From the NCBI GenBank assembly GCA_026874595.1, contig CM049316.1, positions 75,685,676 to 75,749,675 on the forward strand: a stretch of DNA of 64,000 bases, in the 5' to 3' direction. This document shows positions 12,701-23,750 of this stretch, in pieces. A program made the translations under genes and the position numbers. Each line of letters opens with the position of its first letter. The first letter of the stretch is position 1. The DNA is from Sipunculus nudus. Taxonomy: Eukaryota; Annelida; Sipuncula; Golfingiida; Sipunculidae. The notes beneath the pieces are model-generated. The model did no database searches, was not told the origin of the DNA, and was given only the letters and a program-made list of their open reading frames with translations.

Positions 12701-14951
12701 AAAAAACGTGAAACGCAATGTCCATTTTCCGCACCTACAAAAATAGAATACCCGTCTTTTCGTGTAACCTATACGTTTCAAGATTTATTACGGCTTTTGA
12801 TCTCTATTTCAGTCTCATATATAATTAGTTACGTAAACAGCTGGCACACAATAAAATAATTAAATTCTGCTTTTTTTTATACAGGTTCTGCGCCACAGTA
12901 CGGTCCATGGTCAGCGTGGGGCAAGTGTTCTACAGGAAGCTACAAGGTGTGTTACCAGGTCCGGACGAGGGAATGTCTTTCTGGCGACTGCTCTGGTCCA
13001 TTTAGCCAGAGGCGACCTTGTATTTGTGGAGGAGGTGAGGTCACATGAATATTCATATCATAAACATTGTTAAAGTAATGATTATACCTAGAGTGGAACA
13101 TAAAGTTTACCGATGTTGGTAAGATATTTGGTTTGCATTTAAACGACACGAGGCCTCATAAATGCAGGTAAAAGATCAATAAACGTTAACCCTATCTGCT
13201 TACAAAGAGTAAACATGTATAGTAATTGCATTTATACGTGTTATCAAAAACGTTCCCCTGCACACAGACGTATGGCTTCTCCTCTTCACTGGGATAAATT
13301 GTAAGTACTTTTTTTATATCCAGGAGTGGACGGTGGGTGGAGCACCTGGGGTTCGTGGAGTTCATGTATAGGTGCACCTTGTGGGCGCGGTTACAGAACC
13401 CGGAGACGAAGTTGTACAAACCCCCGTCCCTCAGCCGGAGGCAAACCTTGCAGTGGCGCCTCCTACCAACGACAATCATGTACAGTTCCATGTGCAAATG
13501 GTAAATATATGCACACATTATGCAGTTAAGTTACTACTACAACTTTTGACGCTGGATACAGGGGCGTTTGGGTTCATAACTTGTCTATTTTGCTTGTCTA
13601 ACTTGTCTTGACTGTGTCAAAACTCGTCATGTAATGTGCCATTCACACCTATCAGTAGAGACTGGACGATACTGTTTTTTTTTACATATATCCGTTAACA
13701 GAAGCTAGAAAATAAATTGTAAAGATAATCTGTAAAGATATATAAATAAAATATTTGAAAAGTTTTTCACGCAGGAACTAAATGCGCCTCCTGATACATA
13801 AATGATATATACATTATTGCTTTAAAGATCACACTTTCGAAAGCTCCGTATTGAAGTGACAGGTAAAAGGAGACGCCCAAGTTCTAAAATAAGGAATTTT
13901 ACAATTTTTAAATGCCTTGTTAATAATTCTTTTGTCTCAAAAACGATGACGGCCTGCTCTCAAGGTTGAAATTTAGATTTTCTGATTCATCTGTTTTTCA
14001 GATTGTGAACGTTGCAGCCCGTATATTAACAACAGATGTTACCTGCCTCACAAAACAACCTGTACACAGTACTACGTCTGCTACCGTCGCCCGGTCCTCC
14101 AACAAGCCACTCTCCGTCCTCCTGTAACGACCCGCCGATTGGTGGCGCCACCGGCTCCTTATTCATACTACAAATTTACAGGAATGTGTCCACCGAGGAC
14201 AGGATGGAATCAGTTCACCAAAAAGTGTGATTCGTCGTTGTATCCATGTTACCACGCAGGTAATTACACCTACTGAGTCAAGCAGGTCCAATAACTGAAA
14301 TGATCAAATAGGTTGACATTTCAAGCTAGCAAGTTCAGATATAGCCCAATCGCAGTAAAGTGCACTTACACTGTGCTTGTACATGACGATTCGTTGAAAT
14401 AGTAAAGTGATTTCTCACTAGGGGTCACCATGTTAAAGATGCTGTACACAATCCTGTTCTGACATACCCATGGTGTTTCACTTAACTTATGGGTCTGTGT
14501 TATATTTGAAGACATTAGGTACCGATAGCACAGTACCCTTCCAAGTTTAATATATGGAAAACATCCTGTGTAGCAAATTAGATAATTAAAGGCCTAATGT
14601 AAATGAGACGTGTCAGATATAAAAAAGATGTCCCCGTTAAATGGGTGACAATTCCTTACTTAATAATATTTACTCACATGAAGAAGGAAGCAATGTCACA
14701 AGCAGATGTGTATAGATTATAGATACTTATAAAATAATCGTGATAACTTAAAGTGAGTGCAATATAAATATTAACTTAATGATTTGAGGTAAGGCTGTTG
14801 CTTATTTATAACACTCTGTATTCAGGTTTAAGCTGATTTTTTCTTTATGCCAGGATTCAATGGCACGCTTCCCTATTAAATCATCTTGCTATGTTTATTT
14901 ATTTTAATAGTGCCGCGGGAGCCAGCCGAGGGGCTTCCTGAAGAGGCCTGA
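6705..14951 (+). CDS. Secreted VWA-vWD-C8-TSP1-chitin-binding matrix protein
   Basis: Coding exons are 6705-6795, 7052-7222, 8121-8552, 8955-9086, 9633-9877, 11245-11546, 12172-12461, 12885-13034, 13324-13500, 14002-14259 and 14911-14951. All junctions are GT-AG; the 2289 nt give 762 residues plus stop. Residues 1-20 are a signal peptide (Leu-rich core, AxA-like site). Residues 31-87 hold a short TSP1-like module. Residues 88-275 are a VWA domain with a complete MIDAS (DTSGS at 101-105, GGTNT, TDG). Residues 276-457 are a vWD domain (GDPHY at 288, GMCGNYD at 414). Residues 458-554 are a Cys-rich C8 module. Residues 555-604 and 605-663 are TSP1 repeats with WxxW motifs. Residues 664-749 are a peritrophin-A-like chitin-binding module. 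Such modules are typical of shell-matrix, byssus and other extracellular proteins, so an extracellular structural role is inferred. I do not recognise a named orthologue. The ATG lies directly after the splice acceptor. Confidence 0.88.
7195..7490 (+). repeat. Degenerate ~56-bp tandem copies of an exon end and its splice donor
   Basis: The last ~28 bases of the TSP1-like exon plus the first ~28 bases of the intron are repeated about five more times. Copies begin near 7249, 7310, 7350, 7406 and 7462. Each starts like GAGCTGTAACAACAACCCC. The copy near 7350 keeps a strong donor-like AGGTAAGT. Reading on from the exon meets a stop at 7249-7251, so the copies are intronic. Confidence 0.75.
10258..11092 (+). 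mobile_element. Helitron-like non-autonomous element with internal tandem repeats
   Basis: The left end is an imperfect palindrome at 10258-10288 (ATGCCCC...GGGGCAT around GCCAC-AAA-GTGGC). The right end has a GGCGGGGGCA segment complementary to the left end. It then has a GTGTCG/CGACAC hairpin (11072-11086) and CTAG at 11089-11092, followed by T. A hairpin followed by CTAG before T is what Helitron 3' ends show. Bivalve genomes are known for Helitron-like elements of the pearl/DINE type with a central tandem array. No protein is encoded. The 5' TC boundary is not clear, so an inverted-repeat MITE remains possible. It lies within the vWD intron of the host gene. Confidence 0.6.
10331..11040 (+). 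repeat. 180-bp tandem repeat, four units
   Basis: The phrase TGTACGGACTTTTTTTCGCA recurs with a spacing of about 180 bases, starting near 10335, 10514, 10694 and 10875. Units differ by a few per cent, and the last diverges towards its end. The array is the core of the Helitron-like element. Confidence 0.9.
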
Positions 14952-15114
14952 AGAGGAACGAAATACACCTGGCGCCATCTGGTAGCATCTCTAAGAAAAG
15001 TCCTGAAATGACTATTATGTATAAGAAGTGTTTGGAATTGAATTAACTGTTTTATGTATGTTACACCTTTGTGCCTGTACTGTCTGACTGTTGGAAGATG
15101 ATCACCATTAGTAT

Positions 15115-15140
15115 TCACACACACACACACACACACACAT
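15115..15140. repeat. (CA)n microsatellite in the 3' UTR
   Basis: An ACACAC run lies just before the poly(A) signal of the multidomain gene. Confidence 0.9.
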
Positions 15141-15146
15141 ATATCA

Positions 15147-15152
15147 AATAAA
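15147..15152 (+). terminator. Poly(A) signal of the VWA/vWD/TSP1 gene
   Basis: AATAAA lies about 195 bases after the stop at 14951. A second AATAAA near 15487 could be used instead. Confidence 0.55.
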
Positions 15153-15849
15153 TGTTTTACTGCATTAACATAAACTATGATTTCATAATGTAAGTAATAC
15201 TCTCAGCTCAGTTTTTATATTGTTTGTATCTATAGCTGTGCAACGTATCACATTGTCATTGTCAGCAGTATGGCGTGCTGAAGAAGTCTTAGGGGTTGTC
15301 GCATGTCCGCTGGGATCATGTGATAACAAGTGGTTAAATATGTGACATACCTGTGTTAATTAGTTTATGCAATCAAATGAACAAAATATTGTTTAATAAG
15401 ATATATTTTATTATTTCATTATTCTCTTCTTATCCACCTGACTGGATAAAATGTTTGTATGTTGCACTATAGAGTATATATCTATTTAATAAAACCGATT
15501 TTGAAAAATCCATTTGTTTTCCGTAATTTCTTACATAGGCGTTTTAAGTGAATCCATCCTTCTCAAGTCTTTGCAGGGACTAATATTTGTTTTTATTTGA
15601 TAGTGGCTGTCAGATGATGCATTTATTTTTAGAATATAGCAGGCAACTCGGAGAGGTCAACAATGTATGATCAAACGATCGAACTGAGATGGACTGAAAA
15701 CGGGCTATTGCTTGTACTATCAGTGTCTCACAACTTGTGTCGGCATAACTAACAATGTTTGAGATGCTGGGAAGTTTTAAAAGTTTACTTACTGTGGGTC
15801 ATGAGGAGTGAATGGAAAAAAAATAACCTGATATAACCAGACATATTCA

Positions 15850-18540
15850 AAGAGCACATACCACCACCAACACAAACAGATAGCACTCAGGGAGCATATA
15901 CCGCCACCAAAATAAACACACAGCAATCAGAGAGCACACACCTCCTCCAAGACAACCATACGGTACTGGGAAGGAAAATACCTCGACCAAGACAAATAGA
16001 CTACACTCAGAGAGCACATACATCCACCAAAACAAACAGACACCCCTGAGAGACCACATACCTACACCAAGAAGAAACTCAAAACGCACGCAATTCCACC
16101 AACACAAACAGAGAACACTCAGTGAGCACATACCACCACCAACACAAGCAGAGAACACTCAGAGAGCACATACCACCACCAACACAAGCAGAGAACTCTC
16201 AGAGAGCACATACCACCACCAACACAAGCAGAGAACACTCAGAGAGCACATACCTCGACCAAAACAAACAGAGAACACTCAGAGAGCACATACCTCCACC
16301 AGCAGAAACAGAGAACACTCAGAGAGCACATACCACCACCAGCACAAACAGAGAACACTCAGAGAGCACATAACACCACCAACACAAACAGAGAACACTC
16401 AGAGAGCACATACCACCACCAACACAAACGGGGAACACTCAGAGAGCACATACCACCACCAACACAAACGGAGAACACTCAGAGAGCACATACCACCACG
16501 AACACAAACAGAGAACACTCAGAGAGTACATACCACAACCAACACAAACAGAGAACACTCAGAGAGGACATACCACAACCAACACAAACAGAGAACACTC
16601 AGAGAGCACATGCCACTACCAACCCAAACAGAGAACACTCAGAGAGCACATACCTCCACCAGCACAAACAGAGAACACTCGGAGAGCACATACCACCACC
16701 AACACAAACAGAGAACACTCAGAGAGCACATGCCACCACCAACACAAACAATCAGGAATCGGAAACACTCGGAGAGCAGAAACCTCCACCCACAGAAATT
16801 AACAGCAATCAGAGAAAACAAATATCCGCCCATACGTATAAGCAGCACACAGAGCATGCTAACCTCATGGTGAAAAGAGACAGAGCCAAAGAGCACATAC
16901 ATACAGTAACACAAACAGTCGGGGCTCATAGACCATATACCCCCATCAAGATAAAAAAACAACACTCAGAGAGCACGTACCTCCACCAACACAAACAGAG
17001 AACACTCAGAGAGCACATACCACCACCAACACAAACAGAGAACACTCAGAGAGCACATACCACCACCAACACAAACAGAGAACACTCAGAGAGCACATAC
17101 CACCACCAACACAAACAGAGAACACTCAGAGAGCACATACCTCCACCAGCAGAAACAGAGAACACTCAGAGAGCACATACCACCACCAACACAAACAGAG
17201 AACACTCAGAGAGCACATACCACCACCAACACAAACAGAGAACACTCAGAGAGCACTTACCACCACCAACACAAACAGAGAACACTCAGAGAGCACATAC
17301 CACCACCAACACAAACAGAGAACACTCAGAGAGCACATACCTCCACCAGCAGAAACAGAGAACACTCAGAGAGCACATACCACCACCAACACAAACAGAG
17401 AACACTCAGAGAGCACATACCTCCACCAGCAGAAACAGAGAACACTCAGAGAGCACATACCACCACCAACACAAACAGAGAACACTCAGAGAGCACATAC
17501 CACCACCAACACAAACAGAGAACACTCAGAGAGCACTTACCACCACCAACACAAACAATCAGGAATCGGAAACACTCGGAGAGCAGAAACCTCCACCCAC
17601 AGAAATTAACAGCAATCAGAGAAAACAAATATCCGCCCATACGTATAAGCAGCACACAGAGCATGCTAACCTCATGGTGAAAAGAGACAGAGCCAAAGAG
17701 CACATACATACAGTAACACAAACAGTCGGGGCTCATAGACCATATACCCCCATCAAGATAAAAAAACAACACTCAGAGAGCACGTACCTCCACCAACACA
17801 AACAGAGAACACTCAGAGAGCACATACCACCACCAACACAAACAGAGAACACTCAGAGAGCACATACCACCACCAACACAAACAGAGAACACTCAGAGAG
17901 CACATACCACCACCAACACAAACAGAGAACACTCAGAGAGCACATACCACCACCAAGACAAACAAAAAGCACTCCGGGAGCACATGCCTCTACAAATACA
18001 AATAAACAACACCCAGAGAGCACATATATGCACCAAGAGAAACCGACGGCCCCGAGAGAGTACATACATCCACCAAGAAAAACAGACAGCACTCAGAACT
18101 CACATACCTTTATAAACAAAGAAAGACAGGGCGCAGAAAGGACAAAACTCCACCAAGAAAAATAACAGAAAGCATTGAAGCAGCATTAAAAGTCTACCGA
18201 GATAAAGAAACACATTTCGTAGAACGCACGCTCCTAACCAACTTAAAACTGATAACACTGGGGCAGCATATACTTCCAGAAATACAAAAATAATCAGGTT
18301 TCGGAGAGTGCATGACTCCACCAGGACATATTAACATCCTGGTGAGTACATGCCTCCACCAACGCCACTAGACAAAGCTGCGACATCACATACCTCCACC
18401 TAAACAAAGACACAGCACTCGGAGAGCACATACCTCCACAAAGACAAAAAAAGAACCACTCGAAACGCACATAATTCCATAAACACAAATAGATAATACT
18501 CACAGAGCAAATACCTACAACAACACAAACAACCAGGGCT
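15850..18540 (+). repeat. 40-bp minisatellite with higher-order structure
   Basis: The unit reads approximately ACAAACAGAGAACACTCAGA plus GAGCACATACCACCACCAAC. Units are nearly identical in the centre and diverge towards both edges. A ~240-bp interruption (AATCAGGAATCGG to CAAGATAAAAAAAC) occurs at 16751-16990 and again at 17558-17795. This gives a higher-order repeat of about 807 bp. Because 40 is not a multiple of 3 and all frames lack stops, the array yields a 432-residue ORF with a 40-residue period and several antisense ORFs. Confidence 0.95.
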
Positions 18541-19053
18541 CGGTCTGTGTAGAAATGATCTGCGAGAATGCATATTTTCCTCTATGCACTTTATGTTTAG
18601 AAACAGACCAGTTAATATTTAGGTATGTGATAGATCTGCGTCACTAACGCCGGTACAGCCTCATGGCTCATCAGATGACTGAAATTCAACTGCTGCGATG
18701 TCGGTCTTTGTCATTTCTTCTTCGCACGGTTGGGTGCTCTTCATCTGCAGCAAGTTGATACAATTTCCGAACGTTCGTTCAGCAAGTTCTTTCATTTGAG
18801 CTTAGTATTTCCAGTTTCTCGGCCAAGCACAAGTTGCACTGATTTGAAGAGGTCATGAATGTGTTTGCGAGCTCAGTAAACATCAAACAAGTAATAAGTC
18901 CACGAATTAAAATGGGGGTTAAATGGTTGCTTTAAATAAACACGTGTGAGAGAAGCCGATGCATGTGATATAAATAGTCACAAATGTGTATGGGTACTTG
19001 CTAGCTCCTTGAGCCTGTACAAATGTAAAGTATATATGCAAAAATATCCTACG

Positions 19054-19057
<4 letters not shown>

Positions 19058-19134
<77 letters not shown>
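19058..19134. repeat. Compound (AT)n(AG)n microsatellite
   Basis: An AT run of about 46 bases passes directly into an AG run of about 30 bases. The same compound structure recurs at 22237-22318. Confidence 0.95.
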
Positions 19135-19137
<3 letters not shown>

Positions 19138-20084
19138 TGAGAAGAGATGTGAGAAAAGCCGTGCTGTTTCATTGTTTATAGTAATGGAACATGAATCCAC
19201 TGAAAACTGATGGTCGTGGACAAGCCACTATAACCACTCTCATTGCCGAGCCAGGAATTGATTCTTGGTCGCCACTGGACTAGCCAATCACTCTAACCTA
19301 AAGCCTTGACATTTATCACGGCACAAGAGCGATTTTTACTCTTTTTCTATAGGATATATTGTCGATTCTGAGTACGTTTAGTTTTTAGAAATCCGAGGCC
19401 CTATGTCCATTGACCAAGCCGCTATATCGTACAGCGGCACACAAATGTATTTTTCATGGACATACACATCAACTACATAATTTATGACATATGTCATATT
19501 TATCTACATGACTGCATTAATGGGCCATTACACACATAAACTGATAAATTGCCACTTGAACGGTAAATGGTCGACCAGTTTATCGACCTCAGGGTCACAT
19601 CGTCCGCACACGAAAAAGGGAATGCCCTGTGTAGTTATTTATGTTGCTTCTACACGTTTCAATCCGATAGATTATATTTCTACTATACAAGGATCACAAA
19701 ATGTTTTTCCATGAAAGCTATTTTCTAAAAGTGTCAAAGACACACACACGATAAATACATTGAATATGTGTTTATATCATCTTGAACTAAGATGGAGCCA
19801 TAATTGTCAAAATAAGTATTTGTGTTTCAGGGTAGTAAAATTCCATATTTAATCCAGATAAACCTTAAACAAATAAAAGAGCATTAATACACGGTATATA
19901 CATGAAACTGACCATTGGAAATGGAAATTTATTATAAATCGGAGGTCATCATGAATTTTAATTCGGCATCCCTATTTGAACGTAACACTCATTTAGAAAC
20001 TGGACTTCAGTGACCGATTCGGGAAATTGTACATGAAATTCCTATGGCTGCACCACGAATTTTCGGGTGGAAATTTTATTGTTA

Positions 20085-20315
20085 CGTCAAGAATCTTATA
20101 ATGTAATCCTGCGACCGCAGTCATCACTATTGAAGTTGGATTCCTATGACCCGTGTCGTCACAATTAAAGTTGGATTCCTCTGACTGCGTCAAGTCTGTT
20201 AAGGTTTGATTCCAATGACAGCGTTATTACTATTGTAGTAGAATTCATATGACCGTGTCATCACCATTAAATTTAGATTTCTCTGAACGCGTGATCACTT
20301 TTGAAGTTGGTTGAA
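20085..20315 (+). repeat. Degenerate 34-bp minisatellite
   Basis: About six units have the form TCATCACTATTGAAGTTGGA followed by TTCCTATGACCGCG, with a period of about 34 bases. Units vary by 20-30 per cent by eye, so the array is old. Confidence 0.7.
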
Positions 20316-21142
20316 AATTGGACGGGCATTCCTCTTGAACCATATTGAGCATGGCGGGGAAGCTAGCATTTTTTTTTATTCTGATCGTACAGTTGGGATA
20401 TCAGGTTTCTATATAACCTAAGTAAAGTGGTTCGATTAACTCGTAAAAAACGCTTTATTGCGCATCTAACGTGTACGTGTATTATATGTATCGCGCAGGG
20501 TAATTAATAGTTTTAAAATGTTTCGGCGGCCATTTTGGACTCCATCTTGAATTTCTCCCTTTCTGCTCGCGATCCAGGATGTCTACCCAAGTTTTTTTTT
20601 ACTCCCATAAGGGTGTCCTACCTGGATCAGAAGTCAGAATTAGGAGACATATGATTGCACACAGGAATCCCCTCAGCCCCAGGACTATAGAGATATAAAT
20701 ACGCCAGTAAACTACAGAGGCAATTGGGCACAATTACATTCATAATTCTTATCAATTAAAAGTGATTTGGAGTGACTATAATTGATGGGCAGTTAAGGCT
20801 CTACCCTCTACATTCACTAGGACATTAAATTATGGATACACATGCTCTGAAACAAGAGCCATTTTCATTCCTGTTCTCTTTTCTTGTTTGAAAAATAGTA
20901 TAAATATTTGATGACAAGAACTGGGAATACATATATGTAAGTTTCTTAAATGTATTTGTGCAAATAAGTACATGCACATACACATTCATAAACTGATCCA
21001 GTATATCTTAATTAAGATGTGTTATAATCAAATTTGACATAAATTGTCCAGGGTTGTACACATATAATAGAATAATGATAGAATAATAGAATAAATTTGA
21101 CAATATAATATGTTGGATATCCATCACACAGTTATACATCAC

Positions 21143-21150
21143 TATATATA
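21143..21150 (+). promoter_or_regulatory. TATA box of the cysteine-rich peptide gene
   Basis: TATATATA is about 80 bases upstream of the ATG at 21229, leaving room for a 5' UTR of about 50 bases. Confidence 0.5.
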
Positions 21151-21228
21151 CAGGTCAGCGTGTGACCGATCGCACATCAGAGTCTGCAGAATACAGAGGG
21201 CATCACCAGTATATAGCAATATTTCAAC

Positions 21229-22137
21229 ATGAAGGCTGCAATCTTCACTTGTTTAGGTAAGCTGAATTTTGAAATCTTTATTTTATATTCTGTCTTTTTT
21301 ATGCTGTATATGAACGCCCATAATAAACACACAACATAATTTATAATTTCGCGTTATGGATATTAATAAATAAACCAGAGGTTACTGTTTCGTTAAACTG
21401 TTAATTGAAATAAGAATTGACCATTTTTCATCAGATATCTTTTCGTACCCATTTGATTATATTCATAGGTTACAGTGAAACCAGCTGCAAATATATTATA
21501 TTTACTTTTATTTTCTTCAATTTATATCTGAAGGATATAATTAAGTAATGCCAGGCCCAAATTAGGTGGAAAAAAGTCACGCAGCTCACCATATCTTATG
21601 TTTAAACTACATCCTAGGCCCTGACGGTAGCTGGTGACAGCTTTTCCGACCCAGGCACTTTGTCATTAATCATTGAACACGGATTTTAAGTAAAGTAATT
21701 TATAACATATAATGTCTCCCATAAAAATACATATGAAAAATGTTTGTCCTACTTAAGGGACGTCATTGCTATTAAGTACGAAATTATAATTATGTTATAA
21801 TTGCCTCTGTTTGTCTACATAGGTGGTTATAAAGTATATAATATTTCACCCTCTTTTTGCAGCTGTCTGTGTGGTCCTGGTCACCGCAGACAAAAGCTGC
21901 ATCGACATTGACGGTAAAGAACACTCGGCCGGTGATCGTTTCAACCTGGACGGTTGTAATTTCTGCACCTGTGGTGGACCTGACCAACCCAATATGTGCA
22001 CCTTGATTGGTTGTAGGGGCGCTTGTTATCATAATGGCCGTTTCTACCGCCAGGGGGCCACCTTCAAAAACGACTGTAACACGTGCACATGCGGTGATGA
22101 TGACACATTCGCCTGCACACAAGCCGTGTGCAATTAG
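21229..22137 (+). CDS. Small secreted protein with two VWC/pacifastin-like modules
   Basis: Exons are 21229-21256 and 21863-22137 (GT-AG, phase 1). They give 303 nt, 100 residues plus stop. Residues 1-18 form a signal peptide (MKAAIFTCL... to VTA). The mature ~82 residues contain two copies of C-x(16-17)-C-N-x-C-T-C-(6-9)-C-T-x(3)-C: first CNFCTC...CTLIGC, then CNTCTC...CTQAVC. The CNxCxC...CTxxxC pattern fits the VWC family and closely resembles pacifastin-type inhibitor modules, although those usually have a shorter first loop. Small proteins of this kind in invertebrates include protease inhibitors and immune or matrix factors; the function here is not shown. A TATA box and AATAAA frame the gene. 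No transmembrane segment or basic processing site is evident. Confidence 0.88.
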
Positions 22138-22163
22138 GTCTGCTCTGCTGAAGGTTTTATTGG

Positions 22164-22169
22164 AATAAA
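22164..22169 (+). terminator. Poly(A) signal of the cysteine-rich peptide gene
   Basis: AATAAA lies 27 bases after the stop codon and is the first such signal downstream. Confidence 0.65.
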
Positions 22170-22236
22170 ACAATATATAAAAAAGGTGAAATTATATCTC
22201 TTTCTATGTATGCGAGATGGCATATATAATTTGTAT

Positions 22237-22238
22237 TA

Positions 22239-22318
<80 letters not shown>
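22237..22318. repeat. Compound (AT)n(AG)n microsatellite
   Basis: A TA run passes into an AG run immediately downstream of the cysteine-rich peptide gene. It has the same structure as the one at 19058-19134. Confidence 0.95.
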
Positions 22319-22321
<3 letters not shown>

Positions 22322-22377
22322 CGGACAAACAAACAGCTGATGATGTTCATGGAGCATTTGAGTCTATAGTATGTGTA

Positions 22378-22432
22378 TTTCCTCACGCCGTGTGTAATTA
22401 GTCCTATTCTGCTGAAGTTGTTATTGACAAAG
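22378..22432 (+). repeat. Degenerate duplicate of the peptide gene's 3' end
   Basis: The bases around GCCGTGTGTAATTAG and TCTGCTGAAG match the last codons, stop and 3' UTR of the cysteine-rich peptide gene (22118-22165) with a few changes. No upstream coding part is attached. Confidence 0.65.
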
Positions 22433-22602
22433 AACCAACTGATCAAAAAAGTTGAGTCTATATTTTTCTGTGTTTAGCAACTGTTCGTATAAAAAATGTA
22501 GATATATATTTTTATATAAAGAGAGTGAGAGAGAGTGAGAGACAAAAAAAGTGAGATAGTGAACGAGAGAGAGATTTTTGAGCATGTGTGTGTGGCCTAG
22601 TA

Positions 22603-22605
<3 letters not shown>

Positions 22606-22668
<63 letters not shown>
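22606..22668. repeat. (AT)n microsatellite
   Basis: A long TA run is flanked by GA-rich sequence. It makes Tyr-Ile ORFs on both strands. Confidence 0.95.
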
Positions 22669-22670
<2 letters not shown>

Positions 22671-22854
22671 TGTGTGAATAATTTAGTAAACATAATGATC
22701 AACAATTTTTTGTATGATAATTTGATTACATTGGAGCTGTCTTCCTCCTTGCATGGTGTCTGATTCTGCCGCGCGTTTATACTGACAATGATATCAGACG
22801 CGAATGAAAAAAAATATCGACTCTCATAGAGATAACTGTACCATATCATGTAAA

Positions 22855-22995
22855 AACCATACAGCACCAAGAGAGCACATACCTCCCCCAAGACAAACAG
22901 GCAGCACTCAGAGAGCACATACCTCCACCAATCAAACCTCGCTCAGAGAGCTCATACTTCGACCAATCAAACAGCACTCAGAGAGCGCACATCCA
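22855..22995 (+). repeat. Isolated copies of the 40-bp minisatellite
   Basis: Three to four diverged units (CACTCAGAGAGCACATACCTCC) are in the same orientation as the main array at 15850-18540, about 4.3 kb away on the other side of the cysteine-rich peptide gene. Confidence 0.8.
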
Positions 22996-23563
22996 CGCTA
23001 TATTATATATGAAAGCTGAGATCAGGATTCTCACATCCGGCGACTAGGACATTGATTTAAAAAACACAAGGTATTCAGAGAGCGCACTCATCCGCCATAT
23101 CCTGGGTCCACGTACAAACCAGCTCTTCAATGTAAGGATCAGCCTCATTATATATAATCACTCCCTCTTCGGCTGATCGCTCATCAGTTTGATATTTACA
23201 GAATCAAATGTGATTTCTCCTGGACATCCAAATATAGTCAAACAAACAACGGCGGACACATAACCTCCCCCAAATTCTCTTCTCGGAGGTGTATTTTTAT
23301 TGTCATAGGGTATCGCAGATTCTCAAATCACATCTTTAACTTTATTACTACAACAATTACAAAATATCAAGCAAGTCTATATCTCCTGCGGATGCCTTAG
23401 CTATAACTTAATGTGACTTTCATTGATATTATATGGCATGAACAAGCTGAATGCGATAAATTGTCCGCTCACATAGTTTAAATAGTTATTTTGATCTACA
23501 GATTTTTACAAAACCAATTTCGTAATGTGGGAGATTGTTATAGCTAGCTGTACAAGACGAATA

Positions 23564-23750
23564 CAGGAACTCTCGGCCCCAGAGACACTCGGCCCGGAGA
23601 CACTCGGCCCAAGCGACTCTCGGCCCCGGAGACACTCGGCCCAAGAGACACTCGGTCCCAGAGACAGTCGGCCCCTGAGCATGGGGACCTAGCGACACTC
23701 GGCCCCGAGACGGTCGGTCGGTCCCAGAGACACTCGGCCAACAGGTCCGA
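23564..23750 (+). repeat. Left inverted-repeat arm built of ~17-bp units
   Basis: Tandem units like GAGACACTCGGCCCC fill this stretch. The part at 23564-23689, from AGGAACTCTCGG to CTGAGCATGGGGACC, is the reverse complement of 26278-26404 with few differences. ORFs in it repeat short peptides and are artefacts. Confidence 0.85.

Larger units (their letters stand above)
18541..21140. other. Intergenic, no gene seen
   Basis: Apart from a compound microsatellite at 19058-19134 and a degenerate 34-bp minisatellite at 20085-20315, I see no coding exon, RNA gene or mobile-element end here. Confidence 0.5.

Noticed and set aside
16867-18165. 432-residue ORF with a 40-residue repeat
   Set aside because: It is a by-product of a 40-bp minisatellite open in all forward frames; antisense ORFs occur too, and there is no promoter, splice context or codon bias to support a gene.
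22578-22918. ORFs of alternating Tyr-Ile
   Set aside because: They are translations of (AT)n microsatellites, as at 5507, 18919, 37400 and 37473.
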